From: Nitrospirota bacterium
Lineage (GTDB): Bacteria; Nitrospirota; Thermodesulfovibrionia; Thermodesulfovibrionales; Magnetobacteriaceae
Assembly (NCBI GenBank): GCA_015233895.1
Contig: JADFXG010000023.1
Span: 1 to 47,057 of the forward strand
Direction: 5' to 3'
DNA: 47,057 nucleotides
Part shown: positions 16,440 through 24,400 of the stretch, piece by piece
Layout: the number at the start of each line of letters is the position of its first letter
Numbering within the stretch: the stretch's first letter is position 1
Position numbers and translations under genes: made by a program
Notes under the pieces: model-generated
Told to the model about the DNA's origin: nothing
Database searches by the model: none
The model's input: only the letters and a program-made list of their open reading frames with translations

Positions 16440-17432
16440 TTATTTTTTTGACTCATACAGAAAATTAAAAATCTCTGTGGCCTTACTGACAATATCCATA
16501 TCGCTTTTAATGCGACTTCTCATACCGTTTAGTATTTTCTCGACTCCGGCAGTCTCAACACTCCGGTACTTACCATCTTTCATATCAATTTCATGAATGA
16601 TTTCGGCTATATGCTTTACAACACCGTCTTTTATACCAAACGATTTAACTAAGACCTCAAACGTGCAATCATCCCCGATATGAGTAAACTCCCCGCCAAC
16701 CACATCAAAATAGACATTATTAGAAGAGGAGGATAAGTCCATCTCACTTTCCTCCTCAAATGCAATAACAGCATCCTTGTCAATGAATCTCCTGATAAGC
16801 CAAATTGAAGACAGTCTGTCAATATAGGGTCTTTTTCTTGTCACCCAGCGCTTACCACAGTAATCCCCGATTTTTCGCAACACTATTTTTTTCGTTTTTT
16901 CTACTGATGCGGGGTTCAAATGAAAAACAACAGCCTCTTTGAGTTCATTCAATCTTGCCTCTATAGTCTTTTTTTCGCAGAGAGAGAAAAAATCTATCTT
17001 TTTTACTTCCTCGTACTCGTTTGTTAACTTGTTTAAGCGCTCATATATTTTATGAAAACTATTAATACCAGCTGGGTTTGAGGACATCTTAGCATTAACA
17101 AAGTTTCTGTCAGTTTCTTCGAGATATTTTTCTATTTTCTCATAGTCGCCCTCTCTTGCCGTATTAAACAACGCAATAACCTCGCCATCTTTGATATTTT
17201 CAAATTTTTCAACCGCTACGAAACCGCTGTCACCGCCGATAGAGTCCACCTCGCTTAGCAACCACTGAAAAAATTCATAATGCTCTTCACTGTAGGGAAG
17301 TACATAGACAGAATGCTTAAATTGAATAGCGCCAGCCTTAGCAAGCCGCCTCCAAATCTTAACCCTGTTATTAACAGGAGATGCCGACACCGTGTAAAAA
17401 AATAAAAGCCAGCTTCTTTTGTTTTGTAACAT
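16440..17432 (-). CDS. chrB: ChrB-type chromate resistance/sensor protein
   Basis: The 330-residue protein has a ChrB N-terminal domain (SWLLFFYTVSASPVNNRVKIWRRL, then FKHSVYVLPYSEEH) and a ChrB C-terminal domain (KRWVTRKRPYIDRLSSIWLI, RRFIDKDAVIAF, then GGEFTHIGDDCTFEVL). ChrB acts in chromate-responsive regulation and resistance in proteobacteria. Here no chrA is adjacent; instead DUF2148 and MFS genes follow at 22- and 13-base gaps. The gene is divergent from a Crp/Fnr regulator. Its start codon is 6 bases behind a TACAAT box with no RBS, and it is embedded in a palindromic sequence, so regulation and a leaderless transcript seem likely. Confidence 0.85.
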   Translation of the reverse strand: MLQNKRSWLLFFYTVSASPVNNRVKIWRRLAKAGAIQFKHSVYVLPYSEEHYEFFQWLLSEVDSIGGDSGFVAVEKFENIKDGEVIALFNTAREGDYEKIEKYLEETDRNFVNAKMSSNPAGINSFHKIYERLNKLTNEYEEVKKIDFFSLCEKKTIEARLNELKEAVVFHLNPASVEKTKKIVLRKIGDYCGKRWVTRKRPYIDRLSSIWLIRRFIDKDAVIAFEEESEMDLSSSSNNVYFDVVGGEFTHIGDDCTFEVLVKSFGIKDGVVKHIAEIIHEIDMKDGKYRSVETAGVEKILNGMRSRIKSDMDIVSKATEIFNFLYESKK

Positions 17433-17467
17433 GTGTTAATTGTATAACATATGTTTCATTTTGTCAA
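17428..17467 (-). promoter_or_regulatory. chrB promoter with palindromic operator
   Basis: Minus strand: TTGACA (17467-17462), a 17-base spacer and TACAAT (17444-17439), then 6 bases to the chrB ATG. Two palindromic boxes, AACATGTGTT (17428-17437) and AACATATGTT (17446-17455), sit 8 bases apart over the -10 box and the start codon, where a bound repressor would block transcription. Confidence 0.6.
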
Positions 17468-17525
17468 GGAAATTTTTTGAAGATGGCAATTCATATCGAA
17501 CCACAAAATTTTTCACCAAAGATGC

Positions 17526-17531
17526 TATAAT
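17526..17531 (+). promoter_or_regulatory. -10 box of the crp-like gene, leaderless
   Basis: A perfect TATAAT ends 5 bases before the ATG at 17537. No convincing -35 is present, which would fit activator dependence. No Shine-Dalgarno sequence is seen. Confidence 0.5.
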
Positions 17532-17536
17532 AGCAA

Positions 17537-18193
17537 ATGGAATTAAACGAAATACCAATATTTGAAGGCTTAACAAATAGTGAATTAAAAGAAATAGAGC
17601 CATATATTCAATTTGTCTCCTTTAAGAAGAAAGAAGCGGTTTTTAATGAAGGTGACAGGTCTGACTGGTTTTACATTGTGGCTGCAGGTAAGGTTAAAAT
17701 TACCAAATTGTCTCAGGATGGCAAAGAGTTGATTATTGAGTTAGTACAAGCTGGGGAGCTTTTTGGAGCGCTGGCAGTTTTCGGGGGTTTTCCATATCCG
17801 GCTAATGCGATAGCCATGGAAAACGTCAAAGTAGTAAGGATTTTACGTAAGAACCTGCTTAGAATTCTTGACAGGTTTCCAATCGTTATGTTTAAAATCA
17901 CTTCTATCATGGGAGATCGTATGAAAAACTCCCACGATACACTAAAAAACATAGCTCTTGAACGAGTGGAATCACGCATCGCCTCTTTGCTTTTGAAGCT
18001 TTCAGATAAATCCTCAACCCCCGGGCAAATTGATATTAAATTAACCAAACAGGATATTGCCGATATGGTTGGGACAACTGTAGAAACCTCGATAAGAACC
18101 TTAAGTAAATTTAAAAAAGAAGGACTTATTACTGACAAAAAAGGGCTTCACGTTATTACTGATAAAGAAGGCCTTGCGCTATACGCTAATTAG
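17537..18193 (+). CDS. Crp/Fnr-family transcription regulator
   Basis: The 218-residue protein has a cyclic-nucleotide-binding-like beta-roll (about residues 8-120; EGDRSDWFYIVAAGKVKITK, then GELFGALAVFGGFPYPANAIA), a long dimerisation helix, and a C-terminal winged HTH (LTKQDIADMVGTTVETSIRT, then LSKFKKEGLI). It lacks the N-terminal Cys cluster of FNR, so it is not an Fe-S oxygen sensor of that kind; a Dnr/CooA/NtcA-like or nucleotide sensor is possible. It is divergent from chrB and overlaps the 3' end of mutS by 8 bases in convergent orientation. It may regulate the chrB operon. The start is the only ATG next to the -10 box. Confidence 0.9.
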   Translation: MELNEIPIFEGLTNSELKEIEPYIQFVSFKKKEAVFNEGDRSDWFYIVAAGKVKITKLSQDGKELIIELVQAGELFGALAVFGGFPYPANAIAMENVKVVRILRKNLLRILDRFPIVMFKITSIMGDRMKNSHDTLKNIALERVESRIASLLLKLSDKSSTPGQIDIKLTKQDIADMVGTTVETSIRTLSKFKKEGLITDKKGLHVITDKEGLALYAN

Positions 18194-20768
18194 CGGCTAG
18201 TTTTTTTAGTTCGGAAAGTGCGTTTAGTGCCTCATCGGGGGTTAATTTCTTTATGTCAAGGTTAATTAGAGAAAGCACGGCAGGGTGGATTTGTGATGAG
18301 AATAGATCAAGCTGAACCGCTGTTTTTCCCTTCCTTTTAATTAAATAGACCTGGGCCTCAACTTCTTGAACCTCTTTTTTCTCAAGCTCCAACAAAATAT
18401 CCTTTGCGCGGGCTACAATGCTGTCAGGGAGTCCGGCAAGTCTGGCCACTTGTATCCCATAGCTTTTATCGGCGGCGCCTTTTATGATTTTCCGAAGAAA
18501 AATGATCTCATCTCCCCACTCCTTTACTGACACGTTATAGTTTTTCACCCCTTGTGTTGTGACTACCAAATCTGTCAATTCGTTATAGTGCGTGGCAAAG
18601 AGCGTGCGTGCCCCAATTGTGGTTACTATGTGTTCGGCTACAGCCCATGCTATGCTAATACCGTCAAATGTGCTTGTGCCTCTTCCAACCTCATCAAGTA
18701 TAATTAAACTCTTCTTAGTTGCGTTATTTACAATGTTTGAGGTCTCTATCATCTCAACCATAAACGTGCTCTGACCTTTAGCAAGAAAATCCGAGGCTCC
18801 GATTCTTGTAAAAATCCTGTCTGAGACCCCAATCTTTGCCGAATCTGCCGGCACAAAGGAACCCATCTGAGCCATAAGGATTATCAGAGCGTTTTGTCTC
18901 ATGTAGGTTGACTTACCTGCCATATTGGGCCCTGTGATGATTAACATCCTGTTGTCTTCTGTATCCAGCACACAGTCGTTGGGAATAAATTTATCAACAG
19001 ATGCGGTCTTCTCTATTACCGGATGCCGTCCTCCTTTTATATATATATCTCCACCGTTATGAACCTCAGGTTTTACATATTTTTTAACCTTAGCAGTCTC
19101 TGCAAGTGACTGCAGGTAATCTATAACTGCTATAGCGTTAGCCGCAGCTTTCAGACCTCCGGCATAGAGTTCCACCTTTTCAACGACTGCTCTGAAATAA
19201 TCATATTCAAGCGCTTTTAACTTCTCCTCGGCCCCGACTATCTTATTTTCATACTCTTTCAACTCAGGGGTTATAAACCGCTCGGCATTTACAAGGGTCT
19301 GCTTTCTGATAAAATGCGGAGGCACAAGATGAAGATAACTCTTTGTTACCTCTATATAATAGCCAAATATTTTATTGTAGCTAACCTTAAGATTATTAAT
19401 GCCTGATGAGGAGCGCTCTTTAATCTCAAGTTCAGAGAGAAATGTCTTTCCCTTTGTTGCAATCTCCCTTAAATAGTCTATGTCTTTAGAACATCCGTCT
19501 TTAATTATCCACCCGTCTCTTACAGTGGCTGGCGGTGAGTCTGTTATCGAGCTTTCAATTACTTCAATTAAAGACGTAAAGTCGGCAATATTGCTGGCAA
19601 GCTCTCTAAGATAGCCATCAGGCTGATTCTGTAACAATTCCTTTATATCAGGCATAGCCTCAACAGAGCTTTTAATGGCAATTAAGTCACGGGCATTGGC
19701 ACTGCCTTTAATGAGCTTTATCGTGATTCGTTCTATATCCTGGATGGATTTAAGTTTAGCTCTTAAGTTTTCTCTAAGAGTAAAGTCAGACACCAGAGTG
19801 CCGACAGCATCGAGTCTTTTGTTTATTTCAGAAGTTTCAATAAGCGGCCTCAGTAGTGCGTCTCTTAGAAATCTCGTTCCCATAGGAGTCATATTGCTCT
19901 CAAGTATGGCAAGCAGGGTGTCATTTTTAGTTGAATCCTTAAGATTACCGACAAGCTCAAGGTTCCTTATGGTCACAGCATCAATAAACATAAAAGAGGA
20001 CATGTTTAGAGTTTTAATTTTAGTGAATTGTACGTTTGACCTCTGAGTATCGGTTAGATATGAAATCAGGCCTCCGGCTGCAGAAATTGCCCCATTCATT
20101 CCCTCACAGCCGTACCCCTCAAGGGTTGATACCTTAAAGTGTTCAAGGAGCAGTTTGTAAGCCTCCATAAAGTCAAAAGGTAAATCGCTGTAGTATGAGA
20201 CATAGAAATCTTTTAAAATTGTGCTGTAGTGGATGTCATCCCGGAGAGATTCCGGACAGATGATTTCTCTTGCGGCAAATCTGTGGATTTCGTCAGCCAG
20301 ATTTTCCTTTGTCTCATAGACCATAAACTCGCCGGTGGATATATCGGACACGGCTATGCCGTGGAGGTCATTAAGGGGATAAAACGAGAAAATATAGGTG
20401 TTTTCCCCGGGATTTTCCGGCTCGTATGTGCCAGGAGTAACAAGGCGGACAATTTCACGCTTAAAGATTCCCTTTGGCGACTCTGTATCCTCAACCTGCT
20501 CACAAACAGCTACTTTATGCCCTGCCTCGATAAGTTTTTTAAGATACGCATCGGCTGCAAAATAAGGAATCCCGCACATCGGCAGTGTGTCCTTCTTTCC
20601 CTTGTTTCTGGCAGTCAGGGCAATCTGAAGAACCTTAGAGGCTACGATTGCATCCTCGCCAAACATCTCGTAGAAATCCCCAAAGCGAAAAAACAGTATT
20701 GCATCCTCATAGACCTTCTTTAAGTCAAAATACTGTTTCATCACCGGAGTGAGTTCCTGAAATTCCAT
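18186..20768 (-). CDS. mutS: DNA mismatch repair protein MutS
   Basis: MutS recognises mismatches and, with MutL, directs strand repair. From the ATG at 20768 the protein is 860 residues and has the complete family order. The mismatch-binding motif is FFRFGDFYEMFGEDA. Connector and clamp domains follow, then the ATPase with GPNMAGKSTYMRQNAL (Walker A), LIILDEVGRGTSTFDG (signature/Walker B) and TLFATHYNEL. A C-terminal helix-turn-helix dimerisation region follows. A TTG codon at 20798 would add ten residues, but MutS proteins normally begin close to the ELTPVMKQYFDLK segment, so I prefer the ATG. Its 3' end overlaps the convergent crp-like gene. Confidence 0.97.
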   Translation of the reverse strand: MEFQELTPVMKQYFDLKKVYEDAILFFRFGDFYEMFGEDAIVASKVLQIALTARNKGKKDTLPMCGIPYFAADAYLKKLIEAGHKVAVCEQVEDTESPKGIFKREIVRLVTPGTYEPENPGENTYIFSFYPLNDLHGIAVSDISTGEFMVYETKENLADEIHRFAAREIICPESLRDDIHYSTILKDFYVSYYSDLPFDFMEAYKLLLEHFKVSTLEGYGCEGMNGAISAAGGLISYLTDTQRSNVQFTKIKTLNMSSFMFIDAVTIRNLELVGNLKDSTKNDTLLAILESNMTPMGTRFLRDALLRPLIETSEINKRLDAVGTLVSDFTLRENLRAKLKSIQDIERITIKLIKGSANARDLIAIKSSVEAMPDIKELLQNQPDGYLRELASNIADFTSLIEVIESSITDSPPATVRDGWIIKDGCSKDIDYLREIATKGKTFLSELEIKERSSSGINNLKVSYNKIFGYYIEVTKSYLHLVPPHFIRKQTLVNAERFITPELKEYENKIVGAEEKLKALEYDYFRAVVEKVELYAGGLKAAANAIAVIDYLQSLAETAKVKKYVKPEVHNGGDIYIKGGRHPVIEKTASVDKFIPNDCVLDTEDNRMLIITGPNMAGKSTYMRQNALIILMAQMGSFVPADSAKIGVSDRIFTRIGASDFLAKGQSTFMVEMIETSNIVNNATKKSLIILDEVGRGTSTFDGISIAWAVAEHIVTTIGARTLFATHYNELTDLVVTTQGVKNYNVSVKEWGDEIIFLRKIIKGAADKSYGIQVARLAGLPDSIVARAKDILLELEKKEVQEVEAQVYLIKRKGKTAVQLDLFSSQIHPAVLSLINLDIKKLTPDEALNALSELKKLAAN

Positions 20769-20841
20769 TACATTGTATTTAAAAATATTTTTACTCAAAA
20801 AAGAAAGAGGGCGGGTGGTTTCAGTGTTTTGTAACCCAGTG

Positions 20842-20871
20842 TTGACATTATTTTGTTTATATCTATAAAAT
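20842..20871 (+). promoter_or_regulatory. Promoter of the conflict-system operon
   Basis: TTGACA (20842-20847), an 18-base spacer and TAAAAT (20866-20871; an overlapping TATAAA at 20864 gives 16). This leaves an A/T-rich 5' leader of about 105 bases before the GTG start at 20984, which has GGAGG just upstream. Confidence 0.6.
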
Positions 20872-20983
20872 ATTCCATGTGGTATATGAGCATAGTATCA
20901 TGTAATAATACTTAACAGAAACATCCTGAAAGGACTGAAATCTAAGCATAGGCAGTATAAATTCAAGTTTTAACGGAGGCGAA

Positions 20984-23335
20984 GTGAGCAACGATAATGC
21001 TGTTATTGATTTTGGAATTATAACAGCCATAACTGAGGAATTTGCTGCAGTCAAATGTATGCTTGATAATGGAGAAGATTATTCTAAACGCACTGAATTC
21101 GTAAAAAATGACCCGAATGATTATTTTATAGGTACGGTTAATGCTCTCGATGGATCAGGAAAGCACAATGTTATAGTTACACTATTACCAGATCCTGGGA
21201 ATAATATATCGGCAGAAGCAGTTACTAATTTATTAAGAAGTTTTCCTGATATAAAAGAGGTTTTAATGGTTGGGATTGCAGGGGGAGTTCCTAAACCAAA
21301 AAATATTAGTAAGCATGTACGCCTCGGTGATATAGTTGTGTCAAATAAATACGGAATAATTCAGTATGATAATATCATGGAGGAATTTAGCAAAATAGTT
21401 ATTCGTGATAAATCTTCACGCCCCTCCGCAGCTATGATAAATAAAGTAAATAAATTAGAATCAGAAAGGATTGCAGGAAAATACCCTTGGGAAAAATACA
21501 TTGAACGTGCAGCACATTTGGAAAATGCTGAAAGACCAAATGATGATAAAGATATTCTATATCTTTGGCAGCAACAAGGTGATAAGTTGGTAATAGATTC
21601 GCAAGTGGAACATCCGATAGATAATAATCGGGCTAAAAGAATGGGACAACCTAAAATACATTATGGGAAAATAGGGGCAGCTAATACTCTTTTAAAAAAC
21701 CCGTTTATGAGAGATGAACTGGGAGACCAACATGATGTTAAAGCTATAGAAATGGAGGCTTCTGGTATAGCTGATGGTACATGGAAATTTGCTAAGAGCT
21801 ATATTATAATCCGTGGTATATGTGATTATTGTGATGAGGGAAAAAACGATATATGGCATCAATATGCAGCTATTGTGGCCGCTGCATATGCTCGTTGTTT
21901 GATTGAATCGTGTTCATGTTCTGGTACATCATCTGAAAAACCTAATGGTTCTGTAACAAATATTGCAGGTAAAGATGAATTAAAAAAACAGTTATTAACG
22001 TGCGGGACAAAGATGATGGACGATACGATATTCATCAATGTTTTTAGAGAGATAGACAGTGCCAAAGATATATCAATAGCGTTAAATAAAGCATTTGATT
22101 ACTACTGTAGAAATATGCTACTAAAAATTGGTAATCTTGAAGGTACCTCTCTGTACGAACAACTTGCAAAGGTAACGCTTATTTTGAATGACATAGATAT
22201 TGATATATGTACGCGCGCTTATAACATAGTTGCTGACAAATATCCCCATAAAGACTTTACAAACCTGCTATGTGCTATATTTAGACTCCTTAAATTACCT
22301 CCTAACATAGAGAATGAACTCCCTTTTATTATCTTTATAGAAAAAGTTATTTACATTATGAAAAATGAAAATATAACTAATGGTTCATACAACAAATTAA
22401 AAGAATGGTTTGAATCCTTTTGCAAGAAGTTTGATGAAAAAACCTGTGCTGCTGACTCGGTGACTTTAAGTAGAAACAGGGTTGTTCATCTTCTTATACA
22501 AATAAGGCCACAGTTTCCTAATAATATAAAGAATACGTATAGTATTCAGATAAATAAATGGACTAATACTGGAAAGAATAATGTAATACCTAATGAAAAT
22601 AACGCCAAATATCATGACGTTACATTTGACCAAATACCTAAAATCATTGATGATCTTTTATGTTCAAGTTTTGTAAGCAATATTAACCTTGAAAGGTTAG
22701 AGTTTTTTTTACCATCTAATTTAGTTTTCTGGGATGTTGATCAATATAATTTAAAAGAACTCACATTTAGAAAAAAACTTGGACAAAATTATGAAATTGT
22801 TATCAGGATTAATCGTTTATTTGTTGATGATGCGTTAAAAAACCCTGCTAAATCATCAGTTTCACGAGATTGGAGAAAGAGATGGGATATTTTGCAAAAT
22901 CGTATGGGAACATTCGATGAAAAATGTATCAAACATATATGTGATATTAACGGATATTGTGCTGAAAATGTTTTTGATGAAATAGATGATGAAGACATTG
23001 GAGATTATATAACATGTCTTGAGATAGCATTTAGACCTAAAACAAAAGAGGACGAAAAAGATTTAGTTAATTTAATCTGGGAAAGTGGTATCCCAGTTGC
23101 TGTCTTGCATAGAAAATCGTATAACTCTCTAAATAGCACCCTCGAGTTACCTGAAAACACTAAAATTATTAACAAAGAAACAATCTCTGATCTACCCAAT
23201 ACTGTTCGCAAAATTCGGAGAAAAGCTAAGGGTGAACAACATATAGGAAATCATTTAACTCTTATCTGGGATGATCCATATAAAACAGTAACATTTAATG
23301 ATGCTGAATCATTGCATTACATAAACAAAACTTAA
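20984..23335 (+). CDS. PNP-like nucleosidase domain fused to VMAP-C-like region
   Basis: A 783-residue protein. Residues 1 to about 311 form a purine-nucleoside-phosphorylase/MTA-SAH-nucleosidase-like domain: FGIITAITEEFAAVKCML, EVLMVGIAGGVPKP, VRLGDIVVS, AIEMEASGIADGT and IIIRGICDYCDEGKND. This version recurs in conflict and NLR-like proteins as a sensor or nucleotide-degrading effector. A linker (about 313-333) leads to a helical middle region (about 334-540). Residues about 545-783 resemble the VMAP C-terminal domain, with LERLEFFLPSNLVFWDVDQY, WRKRWDIL, CLEIAFRP, ESGIPVAVLHRK and LTLIWDDPYK. It starts at GTG 20984 (GGAGG 5 bases upstream) and heads a three-gene operon with MoxR and vWA/Roc/TIR genes. 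I infer a hub joining nucleotide sensing or cleavage to the ATPase. Confidence 0.8.
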   Translation: MSNDNAVIDFGIITAITEEFAAVKCMLDNGEDYSKRTEFVKNDPNDYFIGTVNALDGSGKHNVIVTLLPDPGNNISAEAVTNLLRSFPDIKEVLMVGIAGGVPKPKNISKHVRLGDIVVSNKYGIIQYDNIMEEFSKIVIRDKSSRPSAAMINKVNKLESERIAGKYPWEKYIERAAHLENAERPNDDKDILYLWQQQGDKLVIDSQVEHPIDNNRAKRMGQPKIHYGKIGAANTLLKNPFMRDELGDQHDVKAIEMEASGIADGTWKFAKSYIIIRGICDYCDEGKNDIWHQYAAIVAAAYARCLIESCSCSGTSSEKPNGSVTNIAGKDELKKQLLTCGTKMMDDTIFINVFREIDSAKDISIALNKAFDYYCRNMLLKIGNLEGTSLYEQLAKVTLILNDIDIDICTRAYNIVADKYPHKDFTNLLCAIFRLLKLPPNIENELPFIIFIEKVIYIMKNENITNGSYNKLKEWFESFCKKFDEKTCAADSVTLSRNRVVHLLIQIRPQFPNNIKNTYSIQINKWTNTGKNNVIPNENNAKYHDVTFDQIPKIIDDLLCSSFVSNINLERLEFFLPSNLVFWDVDQYNLKELTFRKKLGQNYEIVIRINRLFVDDALKNPAKSSVSRDWRKRWDILQNRMGTFDEKCIKHICDINGYCAENVFDEIDDEDIGDYITCLEIAFRPKTKEDEKDLVNLIWESGIPVAVLHRKSYNSLNSTLELPENTKIINKETISDLPNTVRKIRRKAKGEQHIGNHLTLIWDDPYKTVTFNDAESLHYINKT

Positions 23336-23347
23336 GAAGGAGGAAAT

Positions 23348-24361
23348 ATGGCAAACTGGCATATATATAAGGGTGATAACACACCGCCACATGACGAATT
23401 AGATAAGCTCCCATCAGCTCCTAAATGGCGGCAGTTTAATAAAGGTAATCAATCTGGGCATGACAGCGAGACAAAAAAACGCTCTAATGAATACACAAGA
23501 GGCGAAAACTTTGTAAGCGAAGAAAATGAGATAGAAATTATAAATGCAGCGCTTTATCTAAGAAGACCTTTATTAGTTAAAGGAACACCAGGTATTGGCA
23601 AATCTACAATTGCCTTCTCCGTTGCCCATGAACTTAAACTTGGAAAAGTTTTGTACTGGCCGATAACAACTCGTACTACTTTAAAAGATGGTCTGTATAA
23701 TTATGATGCTATAGGCCGTTTGCAGGAATTCCAAATGGCAAAACCAGAAGGTAAGATACCTGACATAGGAAAATACATCCGGCTTGGGCCGTTAGGAACA
23801 GCTCTCCTTCCATCAGAGCGTCCGAGAGTTTTACTCATAGATGAAATTGATAAATGTGATATTGATCTGCCAAACGACCTCTTATGTGTATTTGAGGAGG
23901 GTAGATTTGAAATACCTGAATTATCACGTTTAGCAGTTAAGGACTCAGATGATAATACCGAAGACACAGATGATAATATAAAGTATGTGTTTCCTCATGA
24001 TAGTAAAAAAAGAGTGCCTATTGAGGGAGGTCACGTTATTTGTAATGCTTTTCCATTTGTAGTGCTTACCAGTAATGCTGAAAGAGAACTGCCTGCTCCA
24101 TTTCTGAGGCGTTGCCTGAGGCTCGATATAAAGGAGCCTGAAAGTGATAAATTAAGTAAAATCGTCTCCTCCCATTTTTCTGATATAGATATAGAAGCAA
24201 AAAATAAACTGATAGAAACCTTTGTAACAAAGCGTAAAGACGGTGACCTGGCTACAGATCAACTCCTTAATGCCCTTTATCTCACAACTAAAGGAATTGA
24301 TCTGTTTGATGGCAAAGATGACCTGATTAATGCCGTCTTAAGAAATTTAAACACAACATAA
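23348..24361 (+). CDS. MoxR-type AAA+ ATPase of conflict system
   Basis: The 337-residue AAA+ protein has Walker A GTPGIGKST (about residues 79-87), Walker B VLLIDEIDKCDIDLPNDLL (about 160), sensor-1 FVVLTSNAERELPAPF (about 237) and an arginine finger region FLRRCLRLDI. The insert carrying charged residues DSDDNTEDTDDNIKY is unusual. MoxR ATPases act with vWA proteins as chaperone-like remodelers, and in ternary conflict systems they gate the effector. An AGGAGG lies 5 bases before ATG 23348. The gene follows the PNP/VMAP-C gene by 12 bases and precedes the vWA-GTPase-TIR gene by 39, so the three are almost certainly co-transcribed. A short N-terminal region (residues 1-55) is specific to this clade. 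Confidence 0.9.
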   Translation: MANWHIYKGDNTPPHDELDKLPSAPKWRQFNKGNQSGHDSETKKRSNEYTRGENFVSEENEIEIINAALYLRRPLLVKGTPGIGKSTIAFSVAHELKLGKVLYWPITTRTTLKDGLYNYDAIGRLQEFQMAKPEGKIPDIGKYIRLGPLGTALLPSERPRVLLIDEIDKCDIDLPNDLLCVFEEGRFEIPELSRLAVKDSDDNTEDTDDNIKYVFPHDSKKRVPIEGGHVICNAFPFVVLTSNAERELPAPFLRRCLRLDIKEPESDKLSKIVSSHFSDIDIEAKNKLIETFVTKRKDGDLATDQLLNALYLTTKGIDLFDGKDDLINAVLRNLNTT

Positions 24362-24400
24362 AAAAATGTTGCCTATTTACCATAATAAGATGAGAGCCTA

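Noticed and set aside
16417-16492. Upstream ATG for the DUF2148 gene overlapping chrB
   Set aside because: It has no RBS and adds a non-conserved segment, while ATG 16417 has AAGGAGAG.
20769-20798. Extended mutS start at TTG 20798
   Set aside because: MutS proteins normally start close to the LTPVMKQY segment, so ATG 20768 is preferred. The upstream ten codons have no conserved residues.
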